Part shown: one piece after another, positions 17,366 to 24,377 of the stretch
Layout of the letters: each line of letters opens with the position of its first letter
How positions within the stretch are numbered: the stretch's first letter is position 1
Assembly (NCBI GenBank): GCA_022766245.1
Contig: JALEPL010000051.1
Location: 20,979-84,978, forward strand
DNA length: 64,000 bases
Reading direction: 5' to 3'
Source: Lachnospiraceae bacterium
GTDB taxonomy: Bacteria > Bacillota > Clostridia > Lachnospirales > Lachnospiraceae
Position numbers and translations under genes: made by a program
Notes under the pieces: generated by a model
Told to the model about the DNA's origin: nothing
The model's input: the letters and a program-made list of their open reading frames with translations, nothing else
Database searches by the model: none

Positions 17366-19234
17366 ATGGATTTTGTAATGCGGGAAGGCGATTATTTAAG
17401 AATGGGCGTGTTTCAGGCTTCTGATGGTGTGACATTTACCTTTGAAGGGGAGAAGGAACAGAAGTGCGAGATTCTTTTATATGAGAAAGATACCAGCCAG
17501 ATAGAGGCGGTGGAGGTGCCGAGGGAGTATTGCGTGGGCTCTTTGCGCTCTATTGTGTTGAGTGGACTGGATACGTCTCGTTATGATTATAATTACCGGA
17601 TTGATGGGCAGGTGATGGTGGATCCTTATGCCCGTAGAATCGTGGGAAGAGAGCGTTGGTTTGAGGTGGAGCGCTATTCTAAGACTTATCAGGTGCGGGG
17701 AGGATTTGCCTGTGGAGATTTTGACTGGGGAGAGGATGAACCGCCGGAGATTGACAAGAAAGATATGATTATGTATCAGCTTCATGTGCGCAATTTCACC
17801 ATGGATGCCACTGGTATGGCAGGCTGCAAGGGCACCTTTGAGGGTGTGGAGCGGAAGCTGCCCTATCTGAAGGAGCTGGGAATCACCACGGTGGTGTTTT
17901 TGCCTGTCTATGAATTTGAGGAGTTGATTCTTCCGGTGGAGGAGGATTTGCCGGATTATATTACATGGAAGGAAGAGCAGCGAACCAAAAAGAAAGCGGA
18001 GCTTAAGGTGGAAAAGGTCAACTGCTGGGGCTATGTGGAAGGCAACTATTTCGCAGTCAAGACTTCTTATGCCAAGGGAAAGAGTCCGGAACAGTCTTTT
18101 AAACATCTGGTAAAAAGCATGCATGCGCAGAATATGGAGTGTATCATGCAGATCTATTTCCCGGATACTGTGAATCAAAACCTTATGCTGGATGCCATGC
18201 GTTACTGGGTGATGGAGTACCATGTGGATGGGTTCCATCTCATGGGGAGTCGGATTCCGGTTCGTGCGATGGCTCAGGATGTGATTCTCAGTCGTACCAA
18301 GTTGTTTTATGATCGGTTTGACGAGGACCTTCTGGCAAAAAAATGTGCTTATCCCCATTTGTATATTTTGCGGGATGAGTTTATGTATCCCATGCGCCGG
18401 CTGCTGAATCACCAAGGTGGCAATCTGGTGGATTTTGTGAACCAGATGCGCAAGCAGAAGGCGTATGCAGGCTTTGTCAATTATATGGACAGTATCAATG
18501 GATTTTCTCTGGCAGATGTGTTTTCCTACAATGAGAAACATAACGAACAAAATGGTGAGGATAATGCAGATGGAAACGATTGGAATTACAGTTCCAATTA
18601 TGGAATGGAAGGCCCTACCCGAAAGAAGTATATTGAACAGGTTCGTTTAAAGCAGATGCGAAATGCACTTGCGATTCTCTTTTTGGGGCAGTCTGTTCCG
18701 ATGCTGATGGAGGGGGACGAATTTGCAAATTCTCAAAAGGGAAATAACAATGCCTACTGTCAGGATAATAAAATCGGCTGGGTGAACTGGAATAATGAGA
18801 AAAAGTATGCTTCGTTGCAGGAATTTGTAAAAAAAATGATTGCATTTCGGAGAGAGCATGCTATGATTCATTTGAATCAACCCATGCAGCTTCACGATTA
18901 CAAGGGGTATGGCTATCCGGATTTGTCCTATCACGGAGATAGTGCATGGGTTACAGGCTTTGAACAGAATCGTCAGTCCGTGGGGCTTTTGTACTGTGGC
19001 AAGTACGCGGAGGAAGAGGGACAGGAGAACGGAGAACTGCTCTATATTGCTTACAACTTTCATACCGGTAAGCAGTTCCTGGCATTGCCCAAGCTGAAAA
19101 AGAAGAAAACATGGAAGAAAATCATGGATACTCAGCTGGAACAGGGATTTCTGGAACATCCGCAGGAGATGACTGCAGATCGGGCAGAGATTTCCGGCAT
19201 GACCATACAGATACTGATTGGAAAGCAGGGATGA
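17366..19234 (+). CDS. GlgX/isoamylase-like GH13 protein lacking catalytic residues
   Basis: Related along its length (622 aa) to glycogen-debranching GH13 enzymes. It has a CBM48-like N-terminal domain, the barrel entry MYQLHVRNFT, GTFEGVERKLPYLKELGITT, and the GlgX signature SYNEKHNEQNGEDNADGNDW, then MLMEGDEFANSQKGNNNAYC. The catalytic motifs are badly eroded. DVVYNH is replaced by MQIYFP. The nucleophile motif DGFRFDLA reads DGFHLMGS, with Met293 at the aspartate position. The third motif AHDG reads SING, with Asn378 for the aspartate and Ile377 for the histidine. The acid/base glutamate region reads YILRDEF and is unclear. It is probably a non-catalytic glucan-binding or regulatory protein. 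The reading frame is intact, so this is not a pseudogene. It forms an operon with the DUF5662 gene. Confidence 0.85.
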   Translation: MDFVMREGDYLRMGVFQASDGVTFTFEGEKEQKCEILLYEKDTSQIEAVEVPREYCVGSLRSIVLSGLDTSRYDYNYRIDGQVMVDPYARRIVGRERWFEVERYSKTYQVRGGFACGDFDWGEDEPPEIDKKDMIMYQLHVRNFTMDATGMAGCKGTFEGVERKLPYLKELGITTVVFLPVYEFEELILPVEEDLPDYITWKEEQRTKKKAELKVEKVNCWGYVEGNYFAVKTSYAKGKSPEQSFKHLVKSMHAQNMECIMQIYFPDTVNQNLMLDAMRYWVMEYHVDGFHLMGSRIPVRAMAQDVILSRTKLFYDRFDEDLLAKKCAYPHLYILRDEFMYPMRRLLNHQGGNLVDFVNQMRKQKAYAGFVNYMDSINGFSLADVFSYNEKHNEQNGEDNADGNDWNYSSNYGMEGPTRKKYIEQVRLKQMRNALAILFLGQSVPMLMEGDEFANSQKGNNNAYCQDNKIGWVNWNNEKKYASLQEFVKKMIAFRREHAMIHLNQPMQLHDYKGYGYPDLSYHGDSAWVTGFEQNRQSVGLLYCGKYAEEEGQENGELLYIAYNFHTGKQFLALPKLKKKKTWKKIMDTQLEQGFLEHPQEMTADRAEISGMTIQILIGKQG

Positions 19235-19235
19235 C

Positions 19236-19760
19236 ATGAAAGCATGGCAGCATTTTAAGACAATCAATCATCACAAATTCCTCGTAATGAAAGAGTGCTT
19301 TCGAGTGGGACTGTACTGGCAGGGGCTGGTGCATGATCTCTCCAAGTATTCGCCATCGGAGTTTTTGGTGGGTTGTAAATATTATCAGGGGTTTCAAAGC
19401 CCAAATAATGCAGAACGGCAGGATAAGGGTTATTCCTCCGCATGGCTCCATCACAAGGGGCGAAACAAGCATCATATGGAATACTGGATAGACTACGGTC
19501 TGGAACCGGACAGGTCTATCACCGGTATGCCAATGCCTACCAAGTATGTAGTGGAAATGTTTTTGGACCGTGTGGCGGCCAGCAAAAATTATCAAAAAGA
19601 GGCATATACAGATGCCAGTGCATTGATTTATTATGAGAATGGTAAGCAGTACCATATTCTCCATGAACAGTCCCGCCAGTTGCTGGAGTTGCTTTTGCAT
19701 ATGCTGGCGGAAAAGGGAGAAGAGGAAACCTATCGATATATCAAAGAAGAAATACTATGA
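19236..19760 (+). CDS. DUF5662 family protein (HD-like motifs)
   Basis: Uncharacterised 174-aa protein I recognise as DUF5662. It is histidine-rich with patterns reminiscent of metal-dependent HD-type hydrolases: NHHKFLVMKEC near the N-terminus, LVHDLSKYSPSEF at about residue 32, and AWLHHKGRNKHHMEYW at about 68. Whether it binds metal or hydrolyses anything is not known. The start at ATG 19236 is preferred over TTG 19218, which lies inside the preceding gene; AGCAGG sits 6 nt upstream. It begins one base after the GH13-like stop, so the two are almost certainly co-translated, but the pairing does not reveal a shared pathway to me. Confidence 0.8.
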   Translation: MKAWQHFKTINHHKFLVMKECFRVGLYWQGLVHDLSKYSPSEFLVGCKYYQGFQSPNNAERQDKGYSSAWLHHKGRNKHHMEYWIDYGLEPDRSITGMPMPTKYVVEMFLDRVAASKNYQKEAYTDASALIYYENGKQYHILHEQSRQLLELLLHMLAEKGEEETYRYIKEEIL

Positions 19761-19794
19761 AGGTATTGAAAGGTACTGAATAGTTAAGAAATAC

Positions 19795-19821
19795 GTATCT
19801 GTGAAGGTACTGAACAGATAC
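19795..19821 (+). repeat. Palindromic repeat upstream of trpS
   Basis: GTATCTGT, an 11-base centre GAAGGTACTGA, and ACAGATAC form a perfect 8-bp inverted repeat 30 bp before the trpS start. A degenerate second copy (ACTATGAAGG ... CTGAATAGT) lies at about 19754-19784. Confidence 0.8.
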
Positions 19822-19850
19822 AGAAATACTTAGAAAGAAGGATTAACATC

Positions 19851-20855
19851 ATGTTAGACGGAAAAAAGATACTATACAGTGGTATGCAGGCAACGGGAAC
19901 ACTGACTCTGGGAAATTATCTGGGAGCCTTGAAAAACTGGGTGAATATGCCGGATGAATATGAGTGTCTTTACGGAGTAATGGATCTCCATTCCCTGACC
20001 CTTCGTCAGGTCCCGGCAGAGTTCCGCAAAAATGCCAGATCATTATACGCCCTGTATGTGGCGGCCGGATTAGATCCCGAGAAGAACTGCATCTACTATC
20101 AGTCCCATGTTTCTGCGCATGCGGAGTTGAGCTGGCTGTTGAGCTGCTTTACTTATATGGGAGAACTGCAGCGTATGACCCAGTTTAAGGACAAGGCAGC
20201 GAAACATGCGGACAATATCAATGCAGGCCTGTTTACCTATCCGGTATTGATGGCGGCAGATATTCTGCTGTACCAGTCTGATGTGGTGCCTGTAGGAGTG
20301 GACCAGAAGCAGCATCTGGAGATTACCAGAGACATTGCCCAGAGATTTAATGCGATTTATGGGGACGTGTTCACCATTCCGGAGGCGTATATTGGAAAGG
20401 CAGGAGCAAAGATTATGAGCCTGCAGGAGCCGGAGCGAAAGATGTCCAAATCAGATGAGAATGCCAATGCCACCATTTATCTGCTGGATGATAAGGATAC
20501 CATTATCCGGAAATTCAAACGTGCAGTCACAGATTCCGGTAGTGAAATCTGCTATCGTGAGGATAAGCCGGGAATCAGTAACCTGATTGATATTTATTCC
20601 AGTGTTACCGGATGTGGCCGTGAGGATGTGGAGCGTGAGTTTGATGGCAAGGGATACGGTGAATTTAAGCTGGCAGTGGGCGAGGCTGTAGCAGCAGAAC
20701 TGGAGCCTTTGCAGAAGCGTTATAAGGAACTGATGGCAGATAAGGAGTATATCGATCGTGTGATTAAGATGAACGATGAGAAGGCGGCTTATTACGCTGG
20801 AAAAACCTTAAGAAAGGTACAGAAGAAGCTTGGACTGACAGAGCGAATTCGTTAG
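19851..20855 (+). CDS. trpS: Tryptophan--tRNA ligase
   Basis: Class I tRNA synthetase that charges tRNA-Trp (334 aa, normal length). The HIGH-type signature is GTLTLGNYLGALKNW at the N-terminus, the KMSKS loop is RKMSKSDENAN, and the tryptophan-pocket and dimer regions (DILLYQSDVVPVGVDQKQH) are intact. The ATG start is preceded by AGAAAGAAGG. Upstream lies a member of the dispersed palindromic family rather than a T-box: I found neither the conserved AGGGUGGNACCGCG box nor a competing terminator. A strong intrinsic terminator follows directly. Confidence 0.97.
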   Translation: MLDGKKILYSGMQATGTLTLGNYLGALKNWVNMPDEYECLYGVMDLHSLTLRQVPAEFRKNARSLYALYVAAGLDPEKNCIYYQSHVSAHAELSWLLSCFTYMGELQRMTQFKDKAAKHADNINAGLFTYPVLMAADILLYQSDVVPVGVDQKQHLEITRDIAQRFNAIYGDVFTIPEAYIGKAGAKIMSLQEPERKMSKSDENANATIYLLDDKDTIIRKFKRAVTDSGSEICYREDKPGISNLIDIYSSVTGCGREDVEREFDGKGYGEFKLAVGEAVAAELEPLQKRYKELMADKEYIDRVIKMNDEKAAYYAGKTLRKVQKKLGLTERIR

Positions 20856-20896
20856 GAGCTTTGGTACATTTGTGAATAACTGGTAATATTTCATAC

Positions 20897-20926
20897 AAGG
20901 GGCAGACAAGTTCTGCTCCTTTTTTT
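20897..20926 (+). terminator. Rho-independent terminator of trpS
   Basis: Stem arms AAGGGGCAGA and TCTGCTCCTT (one G-T pair) flank a CAAGT loop and run into seven T residues. Confidence 0.9.
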
Positions 20927-21012
20927 GTCGGTGTCAGGAATATTTGTGGGAAAGGCACAGAAAGACCGAAAATGTCATAGAATATAATAAATCGCCCGGG
21001 ATAGGTGCTGCT

Positions 21013-21642
21013 TTGAAAACCTTTTTATCTCCACTGACCTTACAGGAAGAAAAGAATTATCTGAAACAGATGAATGAGGGCAGTCTTGAGGCAAAGCATG
21101 TGCTGGTGGAGCGGAATATGCGTCTGGTGGCTCATGTGGCCAGAAAGTATCAGAACGTGGAGGAAGACATGGAAGATCTGATCTCCATCGGATGTATCGG
21201 TCTGATCAAGGCAGTGGATACCTTTCGGGAGGAGAAAGGAAACCGGCTTGCCACCTACGCAGCCCGGTGCATTGATAACGAGCTTTTGATGTACCTGCGC
21301 AGTAAGCGGAAAAACGTAAAAGGCGTATCCCTATACGAACCCATAGGCACAGATAAGGAAGGAAATCAGATTCAACTGATGGATATTGTGGAGAATGCGG
21401 AGCCGGATGTTGTGGAGATGATGGAACGGGATAAGAATATCCGGAAGCTGTATGCTCTGATGCCTCGGGTACTGACGAAACGGGAGAGTGAGATTCTTTA
21501 TCTGAGATATGGTCTGGTTACAGACCGTCCGATTACGCAGCGGGAAATTGCGGCTCATTTTCACATTTCCAGATCCTATGTGAGTCGAATTGAGAAAAAA
21601 GCGATCGAAAAACTGCGATGTTACTTTGAAAATGAATTGTAA
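21013..21642 (+). CDS. sigK: Late sporulation sigma factor SigK
   Basis: Sigma-70 family factor for late mother-cell gene expression (209 aa). Region 2 is clear (NMRLVAHVARKYQ, EDLISIGCIGLIKAVDTF, LATYAARCIDNELLMYLRS), followed by the SigK-type linker VSLYEPIGTDKEGNQIQLMDI and region 4 TQREIAAHFHISRSYVSRIE. There is no ATG at the right place. TTG at 21013 with AGGTG 5 nt upstream is the most likely start; an upstream TTG at 20944 would add 23 residues. With the short start there is no room for the hydrophobic pro-sequence of Bacillus SigK, and even the longer version is hydrophilic. The coding sequence is not interrupted by a skin element. No membrane-protease control is therefore expected, resembling C. 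difficile SigK. Confidence 0.9.
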   Translation: MKTFLSPLTLQEEKNYLKQMNEGSLEAKHVLVERNMRLVAHVARKYQNVEEDMEDLISIGCIGLIKAVDTFREEKGNRLATYAARCIDNELLMYLRSKRKNVKGVSLYEPIGTDKEGNQIQLMDIVENAEPDVVEMMERDKNIRKLYALMPRVLTKRESEILYLRYGLVTDRPITQREIAAHFHISRSYVSRIEKKAIEKLRCYFENEL

Positions 21643-21666
21643 AAATGAGAGAAAGTATGCTATAAT
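21637..21666 (+). promoter_or_regulatory. Predicted promoter of comM-dprA-topA
   Basis: TTGTAA (21637-21642), an 18-bp spacer ending in ATGC, and TATAAT (21661-21666) with a TGn extension lie 70 bp before the comM-like gene. The -35 overlaps the sigK stop codon. A TGCAGA-AGCTTC-TCTGCA hairpin follows in the leader. Confidence 0.65.
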
Positions 21667-21736
21667 AGCTTCGTCTTTTTTATCTTTGCAGAAGCTTCTC
21701 TGCATTTTCCCATGGAGCACGAAAGGAAGTGCTTAA

Positions 21737-23275
21737 ATGTATCGAGTGGTAAAAACTGCCATTGTATGTGGAATAGAAAGTGTTCCGGTGCGAGTGGAGG
21801 CAGATGTGTCGGATGGAATGCCTTTGTTTGAGATGGTGGGATTTTTGTCCGGAGAGGTGCGGGAGGCCAGAGAACGGGTGCGCACGGCTTTGCGGAATTT
21901 GGGATATGCTCTGCCGGCCAAACGGATTACAGTAAACCTGTCACCGGCCAATGTACGTAAATCCGGTTCCTCCTTTGACCTGCCCATTGCGGTAGCAGTG
22001 TTGTCAGCCATGGGGATTCTTCCTGATGAGAAACTGGATGGTATGATGATCGTGGGGGAGGTGAGCCTGGGAGGAGAAATTTTGCCCATACGTGGTGTGT
22101 TGCCGATTGCAGTCATGGCGAAGGAGCAGGACCTGAAATGGTGCATGGTGCCCAAAGAAAATGCCCGTGAGGCGTCACTGGTGGAGGGACTTCAGGTGAT
22201 TCCGGTCAGCAGTCTGAAGGATGTGGTGCATATTCTGAATGGAGGGGAAATACCAACTGTGGAGTCTGCCGGTGAACAGCCAGAAGAACCTGATGAGACG
22301 AATCAGCCGGATTTTGAAGATATACGGGGACAACACTTTGTAAAGAGAGCTTGTGAAGTGGCAGTTAGTGGGATGCACAACCTGCTGATGGTGGGCCCGC
22401 CCGGAGCAGGAAAAACCATGGTGGCAAAGCGGATTCCTTCGATTCTTCCCTGTATGAGTCCGGAGGAGCAGCTGGAACTGTCTAAAATCTACAGTGTTTG
22501 TGGCTTACTTCGGGAGGGGGGAGAGCTGATGAAGGAAAGACCTTTCCGCAGCCCCCACCACACCATTACACCACAGGGATTGTCAGGGGGTGGCAGAGTC
22601 CCAAGACCCGGGGAAATTAGTCTGGCACACAAGGGCATCCTGTTTTTGGACGAGCTGACAGAGTTTCGCCGGGAGACGCTGGAGATTCTTCGCCAGCCCT
22701 TGGAGGAGCATCAGGTTCGGCTGGTCCGCCTGCAGGGCAGCTTTGCGTTCCCCGCAGACTTTATGATGGTCTGCGCCATGAACCCTTGTAATTGTGGGTT
22801 TTATCCGGATCGCAGCCGATGCAGCTGCTCTCGGTCTATGCTGGAGCATCATGTGAAGAAAATCAGTCGTCCCTTGCTGGACCGTATAGATATCTGTGTG
22901 GAGGCAAAGCAATTGGAATACAAGGATCTCACCGATACCGGGAAGAAGGAAGAGAGTTCGGCCCGTATCCGGGAACGGGTGGTTCGTGCGCAGGAAAGAC
23001 AGTACAAGAGGTTTCAGGGGACAGGAATCCGGTTTAATAGCAGAATTCCATCGGCAGAAATCGACCGTTATTGTAGTCTGAAGCTCGAACAGAAAAATTA
23101 TATGGAAAAAATGTATGAGAAGTTGGGATTAACTGCACGGAGTTATCATAAGATTTTAAAGGTGGCAAGGACAATTGCAGATTTGGATGACCGGGAGCAA
23201 ATATCCATGAAGCATCTGAATGAGGCTGTATGTTATCGGGGAATCGATCAGGGGTTTTGGGAGGGCAGTCTATGA
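21737..23275 (+). CDS. comM: YifB/ComM family Mg-chelatase-like AAA+ ATPase
   Basis: AAA+ ATPase of 512 aa. In naturally transformable bacteria ComM is a hexameric helicase that promotes branch migration of incoming DNA; elsewhere the role is less clear. The N-terminal Lon-protease-like domain (residues about 1-170) is followed by the ATPase core with Walker A MVGPPGAGKTMVAKR, SPHHTITPQGLSGGG, Walker B GILFLDELTEF and the sensor region CAMNPCNCGFYP. The C-terminal Mg-chelatase-like domain ends DREQISMKHLNEAVCYR. Its stop overlaps the dprA start (ATGA), and the comM-dprA-topA order is common in Firmicutes. Confidence 0.93.
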   Translation: MYRVVKTAIVCGIESVPVRVEADVSDGMPLFEMVGFLSGEVREARERVRTALRNLGYALPAKRITVNLSPANVRKSGSSFDLPIAVAVLSAMGILPDEKLDGMMIVGEVSLGGEILPIRGVLPIAVMAKEQDLKWCMVPKENAREASLVEGLQVIPVSSLKDVVHILNGGEIPTVESAGEQPEEPDETNQPDFEDIRGQHFVKRACEVAVSGMHNLLMVGPPGAGKTMVAKRIPSILPCMSPEEQLELSKIYSVCGLLREGGELMKERPFRSPHHTITPQGLSGGGRVPRPGEISLAHKGILFLDELTEFRRETLEILRQPLEEHQVRLVRLQGSFAFPADFMMVCAMNPCNCGFYPDRSRCSCSRSMLEHHVKKISRPLLDRIDICVEAKQLEYKDLTDTGKKEESSARIRERVVRAQERQYKRFQGTGIRFNSRIPSAEIDRYCSLKLEQKNYMEKMYEKLGLTARSYHKILKVARTIADLDDREQISMKHLNEAVCYRGIDQGFWEGSL

Positions 23276-24357
23276 AGTATGCGTATTGGCTGGCGGCAAA
23301 CTGTTATTTGGATCCGGTAAAAATGCATCAGCTGGTTCAGATGGCCGGTTCGGCCCGGGCATTGTATGATATGCCAAAATCTTTTTATGACCAGATACCA
23401 AACTGGAGTCCACAGGATACGGGGGCATTACTGGAAAGCCGCAAAACATGGGATTTGGAAGGAAAATGGGAAAAATTACATCAGTGTGGAATACATATGA
23501 TTACCATTGATCAGAAATCCTATCCGAAAAAGCTTCGGGAGATTGCGGTACCGCCTTATGCACTATTCTATTATGGAATGCTGCCGGAGGAAAACAGGCT
23601 CACCATAGCTGTGGTTGGAGCTAGAAAATGCTCCGAGTACGGGAGGAGAGTTGCCATGGAGCTGGGCGGTGCAGCTGCTCGGGCAGGTGTTCAGGTGATT
23701 AGTGGAATGGCTCTGGGAATTGATGGGGCAGCTCACAGCGGAGCGATGGCAGAACAGGGAATCACATATGGAGTGCTTGGCTGTGGGGTGGACATCTGTT
23801 ATCCCAGACAAAACTACACGATGTATGAATATATGAAGCAAAATGGAGGGATATTGTCTGAATATGCACCGGGAACCAGTCCGTTGCCATTGTTTTTTCC
23901 CAGGCGTAACCGTATCATCAGTGCGCTCTGTGATGTGGTGGTTGTGGTGGAGGCCAGGGAAAAAAGTGGTTCATTGATTACGGCGGATTTTGCACTGGAG
24001 CAGGGAAAAGACATTTATGCCCTGCCGGGAAGGATTACAGATCCTTTGAATGTAGGGTGCAACCGGTTGATTGCCCAGGGAGCAGGGATTATCTGCTCGG
24101 TGGGGGATTTTTTCCGGGAGATTGGAGTACATCAGGGTATGGGAGTGAAAAAAGGAGTATCCGTAAAAGTGCCACTTGAAAAAGATGCCGCAAGGGTGTA
24201 TAGTGTTTTGGATTTGCAACCCAGGAATATAGAATACCTGATAGAAAAAACAGGTTTTGAGGTTGACAGATTATGCGACATTCTGATAGGGTTAGAGAAT
24301 GTGAGCATGATAAAAGAGGTTTTTAAGAATCATTACATAAAATTATCCGATTTATAA
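23272..24357 (+). CDS. dprA: DNA-processing protein DprA
   Basis: Binds incoming single-stranded DNA and loads RecA during transformation (361 aa). The Rossmann-like DprA core has the motifs AVVGARKCSEYGRR, SGMALGIDGAAHSGAM, LGCGVDICYPRQN and SLITADFALEQGKDIYALPG. An N-terminal helical domain and a C-terminal winged-helix-like segment (LDLQPRNIEYLIEKTG) are present. ATG 23272 is chosen over the in-frame ATG at 23230, because the latter lies deep inside comM and the former makes a 4-bp ATGA overlap. No com pilus or comEC genes are in the window, so competence itself is not shown. Confidence 0.93.
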   Translation: MKYAYWLAANCYLDPVKMHQLVQMAGSARALYDMPKSFYDQIPNWSPQDTGALLESRKTWDLEGKWEKLHQCGIHMITIDQKSYPKKLREIAVPPYALFYYGMLPEENRLTIAVVGARKCSEYGRRVAMELGGAAARAGVQVISGMALGIDGAAHSGAMAEQGITYGVLGCGVDICYPRQNYTMYEYMKQNGGILSEYAPGTSPLPLFFPRRNRIISALCDVVVVVEAREKSGSLITADFALEQGKDIYALPGRITDPLNVGCNRLIAQGAGIICSVGDFFREIGVHQGMGVKKGVSVKVPLEKDAARVYSVLDLQPRNIEYLIEKTGFEVDRLCDILIGLENVSMIKEVFKNHYIKLSDL

Positions 24358-24377
24358 ATTGGACAAAGGAGTAGCAT

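Noticed and set aside
17477..18550. 357-codon minus-strand frame opposite the GH13-like gene
   Set aside because: The translation is low in acidic residues and rich in His and Ile, typical of antisense to a coding strand; the plus-strand frame has clear homology.
19761..19850. T-box riboswitch upstream of trpS
   Set aside because: The leader is under 100 nt, with no T-box consensus and no terminator; the structure is a family palindrome instead.
21013..21642. A second sigE or sigG gene
   Set aside because: The linker EPIGTDKEGNQIQLMDI and region 4 sequence fit SigK better than SigE, SigF or SigG.
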